Source of the DNA: Paraburkholderia humisilvae
GTDB taxonomy: Bacteria; Pseudomonadota; Gammaproteobacteria; Burkholderiales; Burkholderiaceae
DNA length: 62,699 nt
Assembly (NCBI RefSeq): GCF_902859855.1
Contig: NZ_CADIKH010000042.1
Location: forward strand, 1 to 62,699
Direction of reading: 5' to 3'
Below the pieces are notes generated by a model. The model saw only the letters and a program-made list of their open reading frames with translations. It was not told the origin of the DNA and searched no databases. Numbering within the stretch: position 1 is the stretch's first letter; every line of letters begins with the position of its first letter. Of the stretch, positions 34,830 through 43,607 are shown in pieces. The position numbers and the translations under genes are program-made.

Positions 34830-35425
34830 GAATGACGCATTTCACGCGAGCGGTGTTGTGGGCCCAGCTCGCGTTGCGCCGCACGAACACCGATGTGCTC
34901 GTCGCCGGTGTGTTGATTACGAGTGCCGCGGCGCTGTGGTTCGGGCTGCTGCCTGGTTTGACCGCCCGCATCGCCGACGAAGCGCGCGCGGTCAAACGGG
35001 CGCGCCTCGCGCCGCCGCCCGCGCCGGTGCTCTCGCCGCAGGCGCTTGCCGCCGAACGGCTTGCCGCGTTCTACGCGGCGCTCGGCGATGCGGGGCACAC
35101 CGAACAGGTCGTGATGCGTCTGTTCGACGCCGCCAGCGACACGGGCGTGACGCTCGACAAGACCGAGTACAAGCCTGCGCGCGACGCGGCCGGACGCTTT
35201 GAGACTTATACGATCGTGCTGCCTGTCAAGGGTGACTACGCGCGCCTGCGGCGCTTCTGCGAAAAAGTGCTGCTGACCGTACCGTATGCGGCGCTTGAAG
35301 ACATGCGCTTCAAGCGCAATTCCGCGAATGACCAGATGGTCGAGGCGAGCCTGCGCTTTACGGTGTTCCTGCGTCCGGCGAGCGCGGGCACGACGCTCGC
35401 CGCGGCCAGCGAGGCGCGCCGATGA
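34826..35425 (+). CDS. GspM/PilO-like assembly protein
   Basis: About 199 residues; GTG at 34826 overlaps the upstream TGA as GTGA, and an ATG at 34832 is an alternative start. One N-terminal membrane segment (VLVAGVLITSAAALWFG), a coiled coil (TARIADEARAVKRAR..), then a periplasmic ferredoxin-like domain with the YDYAxLRRFCEK-like YARLRRFCEKVLL segment seen in PilO/GspM-type proteins. Acts in the inner-membrane platform. It ends in an ATGA overlap with the next gene. Confidence 0.7.
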   Translation: MRMTHFTRAVLWAQLALRRTNTDVLVAGVLITSAAALWFGLLPGLTARIADEARAVKRARLAPPPAPVLSPQALAAERLAAFYAALGDAGHTEQVVMRLFDAASDTGVTLDKTEYKPARDAAGRFETYTIVLPVKGDYARLRRFCEKVLLTVPYAALEDMRFKRNSANDQMVEASLRFTVFLRPASAGTTLAAASEARR

Positions 35426-35949
35426 AACCGCTGCACGTGGGGTTCGCGATCGTCTTCGTCGTGTGCGGCGGGCTGCTGATTTTCGGCGGCAATCGCGCGC
35501 CGGACCCGGTCGTCGAAGCGGCGCCGCGCGCGAGCAGGGACGACGCGACGCCGGCCACGGCGAGCACGGATGGCGTGCCGCTCGTCAGCATCGCCGCCTT
35601 GCGTTCGCGCAAGGAACTGTTCGGCAACGCCGGCAGCGGCCCGCACGACCTGTTTGGCAGCCAGTCATGGATGCCACCGCTGCCGTCGGTCGCACCCGCG
35701 AGCGCGCAGATACCGCCGCTGCCACCGTTGCCGATGACGCCGTCCGTGCCGTTCACCTATATCGGCAAAAAGGCGGCGAACGGCATGTGGGAGGTGTATC
35801 TCGCGCGCGGGGACGAAACGGTGATCGTGCACGACAACTCGATGATCGACGCGAATTACCGCGTCGATTCGATCAGGCCTCCGACCCTCACGCTCATGTA
35901 TTTGCCGCTCAGGCAGGTTCAGACCATCGATATCGGGGACGCCGATTAA
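35422..35949 (+). CDS. GspC/PilP-like inner-membrane protein
   Basis: 175 residues. One N-terminal membrane anchor (VGFAIVFVVCGGLLIFGG), a Pro-rich linker (PPLPPLPMTP) and a small C-terminal beta domain (FTYIGKKAANGMWEVYLARGDETVIVHDN) like the homology region of GspC and PilP that contacts the secretin N0 domain. There is no PDZ domain. Starts with ATGA overlap on the GspM-like gene and is followed after 38 bp by the secretin, its expected partner. Confidence 0.72.
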   Translation: MKPLHVGFAIVFVVCGGLLIFGGNRAPDPVVEAAPRASRDDATPATASTDGVPLVSIAALRSRKELFGNAGSGPHDLFGSQSWMPPLPSVAPASAQIPPLPPLPMTPSVPFTYIGKKAANGMWEVYLARGDETVIVHDNSMIDANYRVDSIRPPTLTLMYLPLRQVQTIDIGDAD

Positions 35950-35987
35950 CCAGGCGACAAGAGAAAGCCTTCATAGGAAGCCAGTCG

Positions 35988-38591
35988 TTGCGTACGCAAT
36001 TTTCAAAACAGAACGGACTTCGGGGTCCGCGCGGCGCGGTGCCGCGCAAAGCGGGGTGGCGGCATCGGCTGCTTGCGCCGCTCGGACTGGTCGTCGCAGT
36101 GCCAATGCTGTTCGCGGGCTGCGCGGGCCAGAAGACCTATCAGGCGGGCGAAGATTTGATCGCCCAGGGCAAAGTGGACGAGGGATTGGCGAAGCTGCAG
36201 GAAGCGTCCGAACAGAATCCGCAAGATGCGCAATATCGGGCGCGCTGGCTGGCCGTGCGTGAAAACATACTGACGCATGACGACACGCAGGGCGACCGGC
36301 TTGCCGCCAACGGCGCGCGGGACGCCGCACGCAAGGCCTACCAGCATGCGTTGAAGATCGACCCGGACGACGAACGCGCGCTCGCGGGACTCGCCGCGCT
36401 CGAACAGGGCACGCGGCTCGACGCGCTGGTCGATCAGGCGCAAGCGATGGCCAACAAGCAGGACCTCGACGGCGCGCGCCGGGTGCTCGCCCAGGTGTTG
36501 ACCGAAGTACCGACGCACGTGCGCGCGCTCGCACTGCAGCGGCGCATTACGCTCGACCCCGGCGCGACGCGGGTCGAGGCGGCGCTCGCGAGCGCGTACC
36601 GCAAGCCGATTCATATCGACTTCAGGGACGCGACACTCAAGCAGGTATTCGAAGTGATCTCGCGCAGCGCGGGCATGAATTTCCTGTTCGACAAGGACGT
36701 GCGCACGGACCAGCGGACCTCGATCTTCCTGCGCAACAGTACGATCGAAGCGGCCGTGCGCTATGTGCTCGCGACCAATCAGCTCGCGCAGCAGGTGCTC
36801 GACGAGAACACGGTGCTGATCTATCCGAACACGCCCGCCAAGCTGAAGGACTACCAGGAACTGGCGGTGCGTACGTTCTTCCTGTCGAATGCGGACGCGA
36901 AGACGGTGGCCAACACGCTGAAGACGATCCTCAAGGCGCATGATGTCGTGATCGACGAAAAGCTCAATATGGTGATCGTGCGCGACACGCCCGATGTGAT
37001 CCGTATGGCCGAACGGCTCGTCACGCTCGAAGATGTGCCGGAGCCGGAGGTGATGCTCGAAGTCGAAGTGCTCGAAGTGCAGCGCAACAGTACGCAGAAC
37101 CTCGGCATCCAATGGCCGGGCAACGTGACGCTCACGCCGCTGCCGGTGGGCAGCGTGATCAATTCGGGTAACGGCCAGAACGGCTCGACGGGCGGGTCAG
37201 TCAACCCGCTCGACCCGTTCGGCAGCGGCGGCGGCTTCGGCGTATCGTCGCCCACCAATGGTTCGTCACCGTCGCTGTCGCTCAACGACCTGTTCCATCA
37301 GACCTCGAAGACCATTGGCGTGTCCCAGATCCAGGCGACGGTCAACGCGAACCTGATGGATTCGAACGCGAAGCTGCTGACCAATCCTCGCATTCGCGTG
37401 CGCAATCACGAAAAGGCGAAGATCCTGATCGGCGAGCGCGTGCCGAACGTCACATCGACCGCAACGTCGACGGGCTTTGTCTCGCAGTCGGTCAACTATA
37501 TCGACGTCGGTCTGACGCTGAACGTCGAGCCATCGATCTATCTCGACAACAGCGTCGGCATCAAGGTCGCGCTCGAAGTGAGCAGCCTGCTCAATCAGAT
37601 CACCGGGTCGTCCGGCACGACCGCGTATGAGATCGGCACGCGCACGGCCAGTACCTTGCTGCAGTTGAAAAACGGTGAAACCGATGTGCTGGCGGGCCTT
37701 ATCGACAGCGAGGAGCGCACCTCCGGCAACAAGATTCCCGGCTTCGGCCAGTTGCCGGTGCTCGGCCGCCTGTTCGGCGCGACCACCGACGATGCGAAGA
37801 ACACGGAAATCGTGCTCGCGATCACGCCGCACCTGATTCGCAACATCCAGCGCCCGGATGCCGCCTCCGCGTACTTCTCGGCCGGCACGGAGACCAATTC
37901 GCAAAGCATGGTGCAGTCGAACGGCTTCAGCACGTCGTCGTTCTCGTCGAGCGGCGCTTCGTCGACGTCGGGCGCGTCCTCGAAATCGTCCGGCACGGGC
38001 GCATCGGGTGCCGGAACATCGAATAACGGAACATCCGGCGCGAGTGGGCCCGCGGGTCTTGGCGCGAACTATTCACAAGGCTCCGGCAGCCTCGGGAGCA
38101 GTGGCATGTCGGGCGCCGGCTTTGGCGGCGGCGAGAACGATCCGGTCGTCGCGGGGGGCGCGCCGAGCACGGGCACCGCGCGGATGACAATCGATGGGCC
38201 GGCCCAGGTGAAGGTGGGCGATACGGTCTCGGTGACCGTGCTGATGCAGTCGGACCAGCCGGTGACGATCGTGCCCGCGAACGTGACCTACGACAGCACG
38301 AAGCTGCAGTTCACCGGCGCGACCGAAGGCGATTTTCTGAAGCAGGGCGGTGCGCCGACCAGCTTTTCGAGCCGGGCGGGACAAAGCGGCCAGATCAGCC
38401 TGTCGGATTCGGTCTCGAACGGCGGCGGCGGCTTTGCGCCGGCCACGTATGCGGTCCTGACGTTCCGCGCGCTGGCGACGGCTTCGCAAACCACGGTTCA
38501 GGTGCAGCCGGGCTTGATGCTCGGTGCGACCGGCTTGCCCGTCACGACTGTGCCGGCGTCTCCCTACACATTGACGGTGAACCCAAGATGA
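35988..38591 (+). CDS. gspD: Lipoprotein secretin GspD with TPR and cohesin domains
   Basis: 867 residues from a TTG at 35988 preceded by AGGAAG; no ATG or GTG fits. A lipobox ending LFAGC gives Cys45 as the lipidated residue, so the secretin may target itself to the outer membrane without a pilotin. TPR-like helices follow at about 50-180 (HALKIDPDDERALAGLAALEQG), then secretin N domains (HIDFRDATLKQVFEVIS), and the secretin core at about 450-620 (LLTNPRIRVRN, GLIDSEERTSGNKIPG). A Ser/Gly-rich linker (about 630-725) leads to a C-terminal cohesin-type domain (about 731-867). This forms the outer-membrane pore. The TPR-secretin-cohesin layout differs from classical GspD. Confidence 0.9.
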   Translation: MRTQFSKQNGLRGPRGAVPRKAGWRHRLLAPLGLVVAVPMLFAGCAGQKTYQAGEDLIAQGKVDEGLAKLQEASEQNPQDAQYRARWLAVRENILTHDDTQGDRLAANGARDAARKAYQHALKIDPDDERALAGLAALEQGTRLDALVDQAQAMANKQDLDGARRVLAQVLTEVPTHVRALALQRRITLDPGATRVEAALASAYRKPIHIDFRDATLKQVFEVISRSAGMNFLFDKDVRTDQRTSIFLRNSTIEAAVRYVLATNQLAQQVLDENTVLIYPNTPAKLKDYQELAVRTFFLSNADAKTVANTLKTILKAHDVVIDEKLNMVIVRDTPDVIRMAERLVTLEDVPEPEVMLEVEVLEVQRNSTQNLGIQWPGNVTLTPLPVGSVINSGNGQNGSTGGSVNPLDPFGSGGGFGVSSPTNGSSPSLSLNDLFHQTSKTIGVSQIQATVNANLMDSNAKLLTNPRIRVRNHEKAKILIGERVPNVTSTATSTGFVSQSVNYIDVGLTLNVEPSIYLDNSVGIKVALEVSSLLNQITGSSGTTAYEIGTRTASTLLQLKNGETDVLAGLIDSEERTSGNKIPGFGQLPVLGRLFGATTDDAKNTEIVLAITPHLIRNIQRPDAASAYFSAGTETNSQSMVQSNGFSTSSFSSSGASSTSGASSKSSGTGASGAGTSNNGTSGASGPAGLGANYSQGSGSLGSSGMSGAGFGGGENDPVVAGGAPSTGTARMTIDGPAQVKVGDTVSVTVLMQSDQPVTIVPANVTYDSTKLQFTGATEGDFLKQGGAPTSFSSRAGQSGQISLSDSVSNGGGGFAPATYAVLTFRALATASQTTVQVQPGLMLGATGLPVTTVPASPYTLTVNPR

Positions 38592-39115
38592 AACCGGGCG
38601 GCGCGCCAGGCAGGGCGACGGATCGCTGGCACGATGCCGGGCGTGGCCGCGCGCGCGGTTTCACGCTGATCGAACTGCTCGTCACGCTCGCGATACTCGG
38701 CCTGCTCGCGAGCATGACCGTGCCCGTCGCTCAGGTGATACGCCAGCGCGAACGCGAACAGGAACTCAGAGCGGCGCTGCACGAAATTCGCGACGCAATC
38801 GACGCGTACCACAGCGCGAGCAAGGACGGGCGTATCCAGAAAGATGCGGGCGCGAGCGACTATCCGCCGAACCTCGATCTGCTGGTGCAGGGGGTGCCGG
38901 ACCAGACCGACCCGAAGGAACACAAGATGTTTTTTCTGCGGCGCGTGCCGCGCGATCCGATGAATAACGATCCCCAACTCGGCAATGCGGCAACCTGGGG
39001 CAAGCGCGCGTACGCAAGCGAGGCGGACGACCCGGAGGACGGCGACGATGTGTACGACGTCTACTCGATGTCGAGCGGCATCGGACTCAATGGCATTCCT
39101 TACCGAAAGTGGTGA
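38588..39115 (+). CDS. Type II secretion pseudopilin (GspG/H-like) A
   Basis: 175 residues with a prepilin leader and cleavage site RARG-FTLIELLVTLAILG including Glu5. The globular part has FFLRRVPRDPMN and a Ser/Gly-rich end (YDVYSMSSGIGLNGIPY), which resembles GspG-like minor pseudopilins. Overlaps the gspD stop (ATGA). Probably a minor pseudopilin of the same pseudopilus. Confidence 0.85.
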   Translation: MKPGGAPGRATDRWHDAGRGRARGFTLIELLVTLAILGLLASMTVPVAQVIRQREREQELRAALHEIRDAIDAYHSASKDGRIQKDAGASDYPPNLDLLVQGVPDQTDPKEHKMFFLRRVPRDPMNNDPQLGNAATWGKRAYASEADDPEDGDDVYDVYSMSSGIGLNGIPYRKW

Positions 39116-39507
39116 GAACGATGAGAAGGCGCTCCAACCGAAGCGCGGGCTTCACGCTGATCGAACTGCTGATCGTGCTGGCGATTATCGCGCTGTTGAT
39201 GACGCTGGCATTGCCCGAATATTTTCATTCGATCGACGCATCGAAAGAGAAGGTGCTGGCGCAGAACCTGCACGTGACGCGCATCGCGATCGACCAGTTC
39301 TATGGCGACCTGGGGCGGTATCCGGATTCCCTGCAGGAACTGGTCGACAAGCATTATTTGCGCGCGTTGCCGCTCGACCCGATCACCGATAGCACCGGGA
39401 CCTGGCAGATCGTCCCGCCCGAGGAGCCGTTCCCGGGCAACATCTACGACATCAAGAGCGGCGCTGAAGGTACGGATGCCGACGGCAAGTCGTACGGGGC
39501 GATGTGA
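39112..39507 (+). CDS. Type II secretion pseudopilin (GspG-like) B
   Basis: About 131 residues. Starts at GTG 39112 overlapping the previous TGA (ATG at 39121 is the alternative). Cleavage site RSAG-FTLIELLIVLAIIALL with Glu5, then a short globular domain with QFYGDLGRYPDSLQELV and LPLDPITD motifs as in GspG. It ends after a GNIYDIKSGAEGTDADG strand, typical of a compact GspG-like pseudopilin. Confidence 0.85.
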   Translation: MRTMRRRSNRSAGFTLIELLIVLAIIALLMTLALPEYFHSIDASKEKVLAQNLHVTRIAIDQFYGDLGRYPDSLQELVDKHYLRALPLDPITDSTGTWQIVPPEEPFPGNIYDIKSGAEGTDADGKSYGAM

Positions 39508-40319
39508 CGATGCGACAGGCTCGGCGGCGGCGTGGCGCGCAACGCGGGTATACGTATCTCGCGCTGATGATCCTGATCTCCATTATCGGCATCACGGCTG
39601 CCGCGTCGGCGGAACTGGGCGCGATTTATCAGCGGCGCATGGCGGAGAAGGAGTTGCTGAAAGTCGGCGAAACATTCCAGCGCGCGCTGCAGAGCTACGC
39701 GTCGGCCACGCCGCTCGGCCAGCCGACGCAGCCGCGCACGCTCGACGAGTTGTTGCGCGATCCACGCTACCCGAACGTGGTGCGCCACCTGCGCAGGATC
39801 TATGACGACCCGATGACGGGCAAAGCGGATTGGGTGCTGGTCAAAGCGCCGGACGGTCAGACGATCGTTGGCATTCATAGCGCGTCGCAAGGGCGTCCGA
39901 TCCAGATCAAGCAGTTTCCTCCCGCGTTTCAGGGATTCGATAACAGGAAGAGCTACACGGACTGGGTGTTTATCGCGCGCTATCCGGCGCTCACGCAGGG
40001 GCAGAGGCCGGGGGACAACACCTTGAACAATGGCGATTCCGCAGGCAATACGAGCGGCAGCAACTTGCCGTCGAATGGTCCGCAGCCGAGTGGCAGTCCG
40101 TCTGGTTCTCCGTTTGGTTCTTCGCCTGGTTCTCCGTCGGGTTCCCAGCCTGGCTCGCCGTTCGGTACTTCGTTCGGTTCTCCGTTCGGTTCTTCGTTCG
40201 GCGGAAACTCGCCGGGCGGTTCAGCGCCCAATGGCTCGCTATTCAATAGCTCGCCATCGAATGGATCATCGCCTGGAAATGGGCCGTCGAACAGTTCGCC
40301 TTCGGGCCAGTTTCCGTGA
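39504..40319 (+). CDS. Atypical pseudopilin with Ser/Gly/Pro-rich tail
   Basis: About 271 residues; GTG 39504 overlaps the preceding TGA (ATG 39510 alternative). The leader is very basic (RQARRRRGAQRG) and the helix starts YTYLALMILISIIG: aromatic first residue, and no Glu at position 5. Lack of Glu5 is the hallmark of tip pseudopilin GspK, so this may be the tip subunit. Residues 35-165 form a globular domain (LGQPTQPRTLDELLRDPR, DWVFIARYPAL). The final 100 residues are Gly/Ser/Asn/Pro low complexity encoded by tandem DNA repeats. Such a tail is not a normal pseudopilin feature. Confidence 0.75.
   Translation: MTMRQARRRRGAQRGYTYLALMILISIIGITAAASAELGAIYQRRMAEKELLKVGETFQRALQSYASATPLGQPTQPRTLDELLRDPRYPNVVRHLRRIYDDPMTGKADWVLVKAPDGQTIVGIHSASQGRPIQIKQFPPAFQGFDNRKSYTDWVFIARYPALTQGQRPGDNTLNNGDSAGNTSGSNLPSNGPQPSGSPSGSPFGSSPGSPSGSQPGSPFGTSFGSPFGSSFGGNSPGGSAPNGSLFNSSPSNGSSPGNGPSNSSPSGQFP
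40090..40215 (+). repeat. Tandem repeats encoding a Gly-Ser-Pro tail
   Basis: Imperfect tandem copies of GGTTCTCCGTTTGGTTCTTC-like units (15-21 bp), translated as G-S-P-F-G-S-S-type repeats at the end of the atypical pseudopilin. Slippage here would change tail length in frame only if in threes. Confidence 0.7.
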
Positions 40320-40359
40320 ATGGACCGTCCGTCCGTTAGAAACAGACAAGCACGCGCAG

Positions 40360-41526
40360 CTAGTTCGATTTCTTTTTTACAGGCGCGGCCAGCGCGTTGC
40401 GCAGGTTCCCGGCAGTGCTCTGTCGAATCCACTCACCATAGGCCTCGTCTTCGATACGATAGTGACCGCGGTCAAGTCGGGCCACCACGTTAGCGTCCTG
40501 AAGCCGATGCAGTGCGTGTCCGGCTGTATTGCGCGTCGCGGGCTTGCCGAGAAGCGCGCCCAGGCGCGCGAGGCCTGCTGCTGAATGGAGGTCCGAGTCG
40601 CCGCTCGCGACCAGCGTCAGCACCGCCTGGTCTGCCGGACTGGCTGAGCGCCACTGTTGGAGAAAATGCGTGTCGGAGAACACCGTCTCTTTCGTTTGCT
40701 CGAGTGCGGATGCAACGCCCTGCGTCTGATAAAGCATGAATCTCTCGACAAAGCGCTTGAAGAATTCGGGCGTCCGGTGCAGCGTTTCAAACGCCTTCCT
40801 GCCCTCTTCGAGGGTCATCGTGTGCCGTGCGAGGCTGTTCATCAGGTCGATGGTGAAGGCCACGAACTCGTCGCCGAGCAGTGGAAACGGTTCGAGCGGA
40901 GCCCAGTTGTAGAACGGTTCCGACGACCGGGCAAACATGTCGCGCAGGGTCGTCTCCGAACTACCGGCGAACACCACCTTGATGCGGTCCTTGCGGATAT
41001 CTAGCGCTGCGCGCAGCGCATGCGTGAACGTGCTGTGCTCCGCTCGGGCGAGTACCTGGGCCTCGTCGATGACGAGCAGCAGCGGCCTCTTCCGCTGGTC
41101 CAACTGGCGGAGCGCTGCTCGCAGCGTCGTGGCGCTATCCACGTCGAGCTGCGCCAGTTCCGCCTCGACTGAGCCTTCGGCTCCGCCGGGCAGCTTTGCG
41201 CTCGCCTTCAGCTTCCTGACCGGTTTTCCGAGTGCGGTCAGAACCGCGCGCAAGCCGCGTGGCTCGAGCGCTTCCACCAGTGCCGAAACAATGGCGATGT
41301 CGGGCGTTGTGGTATCCCATAGGTTGGTGTACGCGACAAGATAGTTCTGCTCGGCGGCCGCGGGTAACAGGTCCTTGCAGAGAAACTCGGTTTTTCCCAT
41401 CCGGCGGCGCGCAAACAGTCCTCGCGCGGACGTCAGACCCAGCGCGAACGCGCTGAGATAAGCCTGCGCCAGTTCGGGGCGGGCAAAGTGCCAGAGGTCA
41501 ATGCCATCTTTCTCCTGTTTTCTCAT
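40360..41526 (-). CDS. AAA+ ATP-binding protein, STAND/ORC-like
   Basis: 388 residues. The P-loop reads ARRRMGKT (an RRR-x-GKT variant as in ORC1/CDC6- and archaeal-type ATPases), Walker B is LLLVIDEAQ and sensor 1 is VVFAGSSET. The C-terminal 90 or so residues look like a winged helix (LTLVASGDSDLHSAAGLARLGALLGK..). Such stand-alone ATPases are widespread and mostly uncharacterised; many sit in accessory regions. It is read convergently with the last pseudopilin gene (40-bp gap) and divergently from the GntR gene. Not an obvious part of either cluster. Confidence 0.75.
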   Translation of the reverse strand: MRKQEKDGIDLWHFARPELAQAYLSAFALGLTSARGLFARRRMGKTEFLCKDLLPAAAEQNYLVAYTNLWDTTTPDIAIVSALVEALEPRGLRAVLTALGKPVRKLKASAKLPGGAEGSVEAELAQLDVDSATTLRAALRQLDQRKRPLLLVIDEAQVLARAEHSTFTHALRAALDIRKDRIKVVFAGSSETTLRDMFARSSEPFYNWAPLEPFPLLGDEFVAFTIDLMNSLARHTMTLEEGRKAFETLHRTPEFFKRFVERFMLYQTQGVASALEQTKETVFSDTHFLQQWRSASPADQAVLTLVASGDSDLHSAAGLARLGALLGKPATRNTAGHALHRLQDANVVARLDRGHYRIEDEAYGEWIRQSTAGNLRNALAAPVKKKSN

Positions 41527-41530
41527 AGAT

Positions 41531-41546
41531 TTTGAGAATTATCAAA
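41531..41546. promoter_or_regulatory. Palindrome TTTGA-GAATTA-TCAAA upstream of ATPase gene
   Basis: 5-bp inverted arms directly before the ATPase start (ATG at 41526), within an AT-rich patch. Could be an autoregulatory operator or simply promoter sequence. Confidence 0.3.
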
Positions 41547-41672
41547 TGTGCTGAGAAGCCATGATACAAACTCTTTTTCGATCTGAAAAGTGACGTTTAC
41601 CTGAGCCGAACCGACCGGCAACCAACCTGCACGGCTTTTACCGAAACGCACGCTGCGTGAGTTGTCCCTACT

Positions 41673-41690
41673 TGCCAATCAAGTTTGGCA
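41673..41690. promoter_or_regulatory. Inverted repeat TGCCAA-TCAAGT-TTGGCA upstream of GntR gene
   Basis: Perfect 6-6-6 inverted repeat 60 bp before the FCD regulator start, in the position expected for autoregulation. Its sequence differs from the TTGACAA-type sites downstream, so it may bind a different protein. Confidence 0.45.
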
Positions 41691-41750
41691 TTGAGTAGAC
41701 TTTGCCTGACAACTCTGCCAGAACGTTACAACTTCGCTCCCCCGCGCACC

Positions 41751-42440
41751 ATGAATGAACGCCAGTCCCCCGGCATGCCCGGCCGGATTTACACCGATAT
41801 CCTGAATCGCATCATCGAGGGCGAGTATCGCGAAGGCGACCGGTTACCGACCGAGCACGCGCTGGCCGAGCGCTTCGCCACCTCGCGGCCGACCGTGCGC
41901 GAGGCGCTCGCGCAGTTGCGCGCGGACGGCATCATCGCGACCCGCCACGGTTCCGGCACGACGGTCAGGCGTCGCCCGGACCCGGACTTGCGCCGCTTCG
42001 CGCCGCTCGAAAGCTTGTCCGACATCCGGCGCTGCTACGAATTTCGCGTTGTCACCGAGTCCGGTGGCGCCGCGCTTGCCGCGCAGAAGGCTGACGACGC
42101 CGATCTCGAAGCGATCCAGCGCCAATGGGACAACCTCCAGCAGGTGATCCAGACCGAAGGCATCGGCGCAAGGGACGACTTCGCGTTTCATCTGGCGGTC
42201 GCGCGCGCGTCGAAAAATCAGTTCTTCATCACGTCGTTGTCGTTCATTCACGAACAGGTCGAGTTCAGCATGAACCTGTCGCGCAATCTGTCGCTGGTGA
42301 AGTCGCTCGAGCGGCAGCAGCTTGTGCAGCAGGAGCATCTGGCGGTGCTCGAAGCGATCCGCCGCCGCGACGCGAGCGGCGCCGGGCAGGCGATGCGGCA
42401 GCACCTCGAAAACGCGATGGTGCGCATGTTCGGCGCCTGA
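41751..42440 (+). CDS. FadR/GntR-type (FCD) transcriptional regulator
   Basis: 229 residues from the ATG at 41751. N-terminal winged HTH (ILNRIIEGEYREGDRLPTEHALAERFATSRPTVREAL, motif at 14-50) and an FCD effector domain with the usual Asp/His metal-binding set (R..YEFRVVTESGGAALAAQKA, DFAFHLAVA, QEHLAVLEAI..D). FCD regulators of this type control sugar-acid genes and release DNA on binding the acid. It is transcribed into the DHDPS-like/IlvD/porin/TRAP operon and is its likely repressor. Confidence 0.88.
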   Translation: MNERQSPGMPGRIYTDILNRIIEGEYREGDRLPTEHALAERFATSRPTVREALAQLRADGIIATRHGSGTTVRRRPDPDLRRFAPLESLSDIRRCYEFRVVTESGGAALAAQKADDADLEAIQRQWDNLQQVIQTEGIGARDDFAFHLAVARASKNQFFITSLSFIHEQVEFSMNLSRNLSLVKSLERQQLVQQEHLAVLEAIRRRDASGAGQAMRQHLENAMVRMFGA

Positions 42441-42557
42441 TTTATCGCTGTTGCCCGTGGCGGCCCGCGCCTGCGCGGACCGTGTCGCTTTCGATGCGCC
42501 GCGGCGCAGTTGTCAAGCCAAGGCGCGCACGATTTGACCAGTACGGCACTAATACGC

Positions 42558-42576
42558 GATGTTGTTTGACAACATC
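42558..42576. promoter_or_regulatory. Operator GATGTTGT-TTG-ACAACATC before the sugar-acid operon
   Basis: Perfect 8-3-8 palindrome 58 bp upstream of the DHDPS-like gene. It includes TTGACA (42566-42571), possibly the -35 element with a weak TATCGT -10 at 42590-42595. TTGTCAAG at 42510-42517 lies further upstream. GntR/FCD sites are palindromes of this length, so this is the best candidate operator of the FCD regulator. Confidence 0.62.
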
Positions 42577-42633
42577 AAATAGCCGGTGATATCGTTCCGC
42601 TCGTCAGAAGAATCAATCCGCTTACGAGACTCC

Positions 42634-43569
42634 ATGAACGTATCCCCGATTACCGAGAGCGAATTCGCCTCGACCGTGATGGCGGTGCCTCCGCTTGCTC
42701 GCCATGCCGATCTGTCGCTCGACATTGCCGAGAACCAGCGGCTGATCCGCCATATCGAAGCCGGCGGTATGCGCACGCTGCTGTACGGCGGTAACGCGAA
42801 CTTCTATCACGTTGCAATCAGCGAGTATCGCGAGTTGCTTGACATGCTGGCCGACCATACCGCGCCGACCACGCGCGTGATTCCGGCTGTCGGTCCGGAC
42901 TTCGGCAAGATGCTCGACCAGGCGCGCATCCTCGCGCAGACCAGTTACCGCACCGCGATGGTGTTGCCGCTCACCGGCTTTACGACGCCCGAAGGCGTCG
43001 AAGCGGGTCTTACGCGCATCGTCGACACCGCGGGCATTCCGCTCACGCTGTACATCAAGAACGAAAACTACGTCGACGTCGATACGCTCGCGCGACTGGT
43101 CGATCGCGGCACGCTGATCGCGGTGAAGTACGCGATCGTGCGCGAGAACCCCGCTGACGATCCGTATCTGCGGCGCCTGCTGCAAAGCGTGAATCCCGCG
43201 CGGGTCGTGTCGGGCATGGGCGAGCGGCCCGCGCTGACGCACGTGCGCGATTTCGGTCTGGCCGCATGGACGACCGGCTCCGGCTGTATCGCACCGCGCT
43301 CGGTTAGCACGCTGCTGCAAGCTGCACGCGATCCGTCACGCGCCGCCGAGGCGCAACGCATCTACGACGCGTGCATGCCGCTTGAAACGCTGCGCGACCA
43401 GCTTTCGCTGATCTGCGTGCTGCACGACGCGGTGACGATGACGGGCCTCGCGGACATGGGCACGATCCTGCCGCTCCTGAGCAGCACCGCGCAGACGCAT
43501 CACGCGGATATCGCCGCGGCGGCGCAGGCGCTGCTCGCATTCGAGCGCGAACTGTCCGCGCAGGCCTGA
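42634..43569 (+). CDS. DHDPS/NAL-family sugar-acid aldolase or dehydratase
   Basis: 311 residues from the ATG at 42634. Class I aldolase TIM barrel of the dihydrodipicolinate synthase family: substrate loop with G-G-N-A-N-F (52-57), Tyr140 (LTLYIKN) and the Schiff-base lysine K165 in LIAVKYAI. It is not lysine biosynthetic DapA by motif detail. In this neighbourhood it is likely to act on a 2-keto-3-deoxy sugar acid, either cleaving it or dehydrating it towards 2-oxoglutarate semialdehyde. First gene of the operon after the palindromic operator; IlvD-type dehydratase follows at 38 bp. Confidence 0.82.
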   Translation: MNVSPITESEFASTVMAVPPLARHADLSLDIAENQRLIRHIEAGGMRTLLYGGNANFYHVAISEYRELLDMLADHTAPTTRVIPAVGPDFGKMLDQARILAQTSYRTAMVLPLTGFTTPEGVEAGLTRIVDTAGIPLTLYIKNENYVDVDTLARLVDRGTLIAVKYAIVRENPADDPYLRRLLQSVNPARVVSGMGERPALTHVRDFGLAAWTTGSGCIAPRSVSTLLQAARDPSRAAEAQRIYDACMPLETLRDQLSLICVLHDAVTMTGLADMGTILPLLSSTAQTHHADIAAAAQALLAFERELSAQA

Positions 43570-43607
43570 CGCACGACATTTCCGCGAATTTTCTGGAGCA
43601 GTGCGAA

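Noticed and set aside
35988..38591. A cellulosome-like cohesin-dockerin system
   Set aside because: A cohesin-type domain is present on the secretin, but I found no dockerin duplicate calcium loop in any nearby protein.
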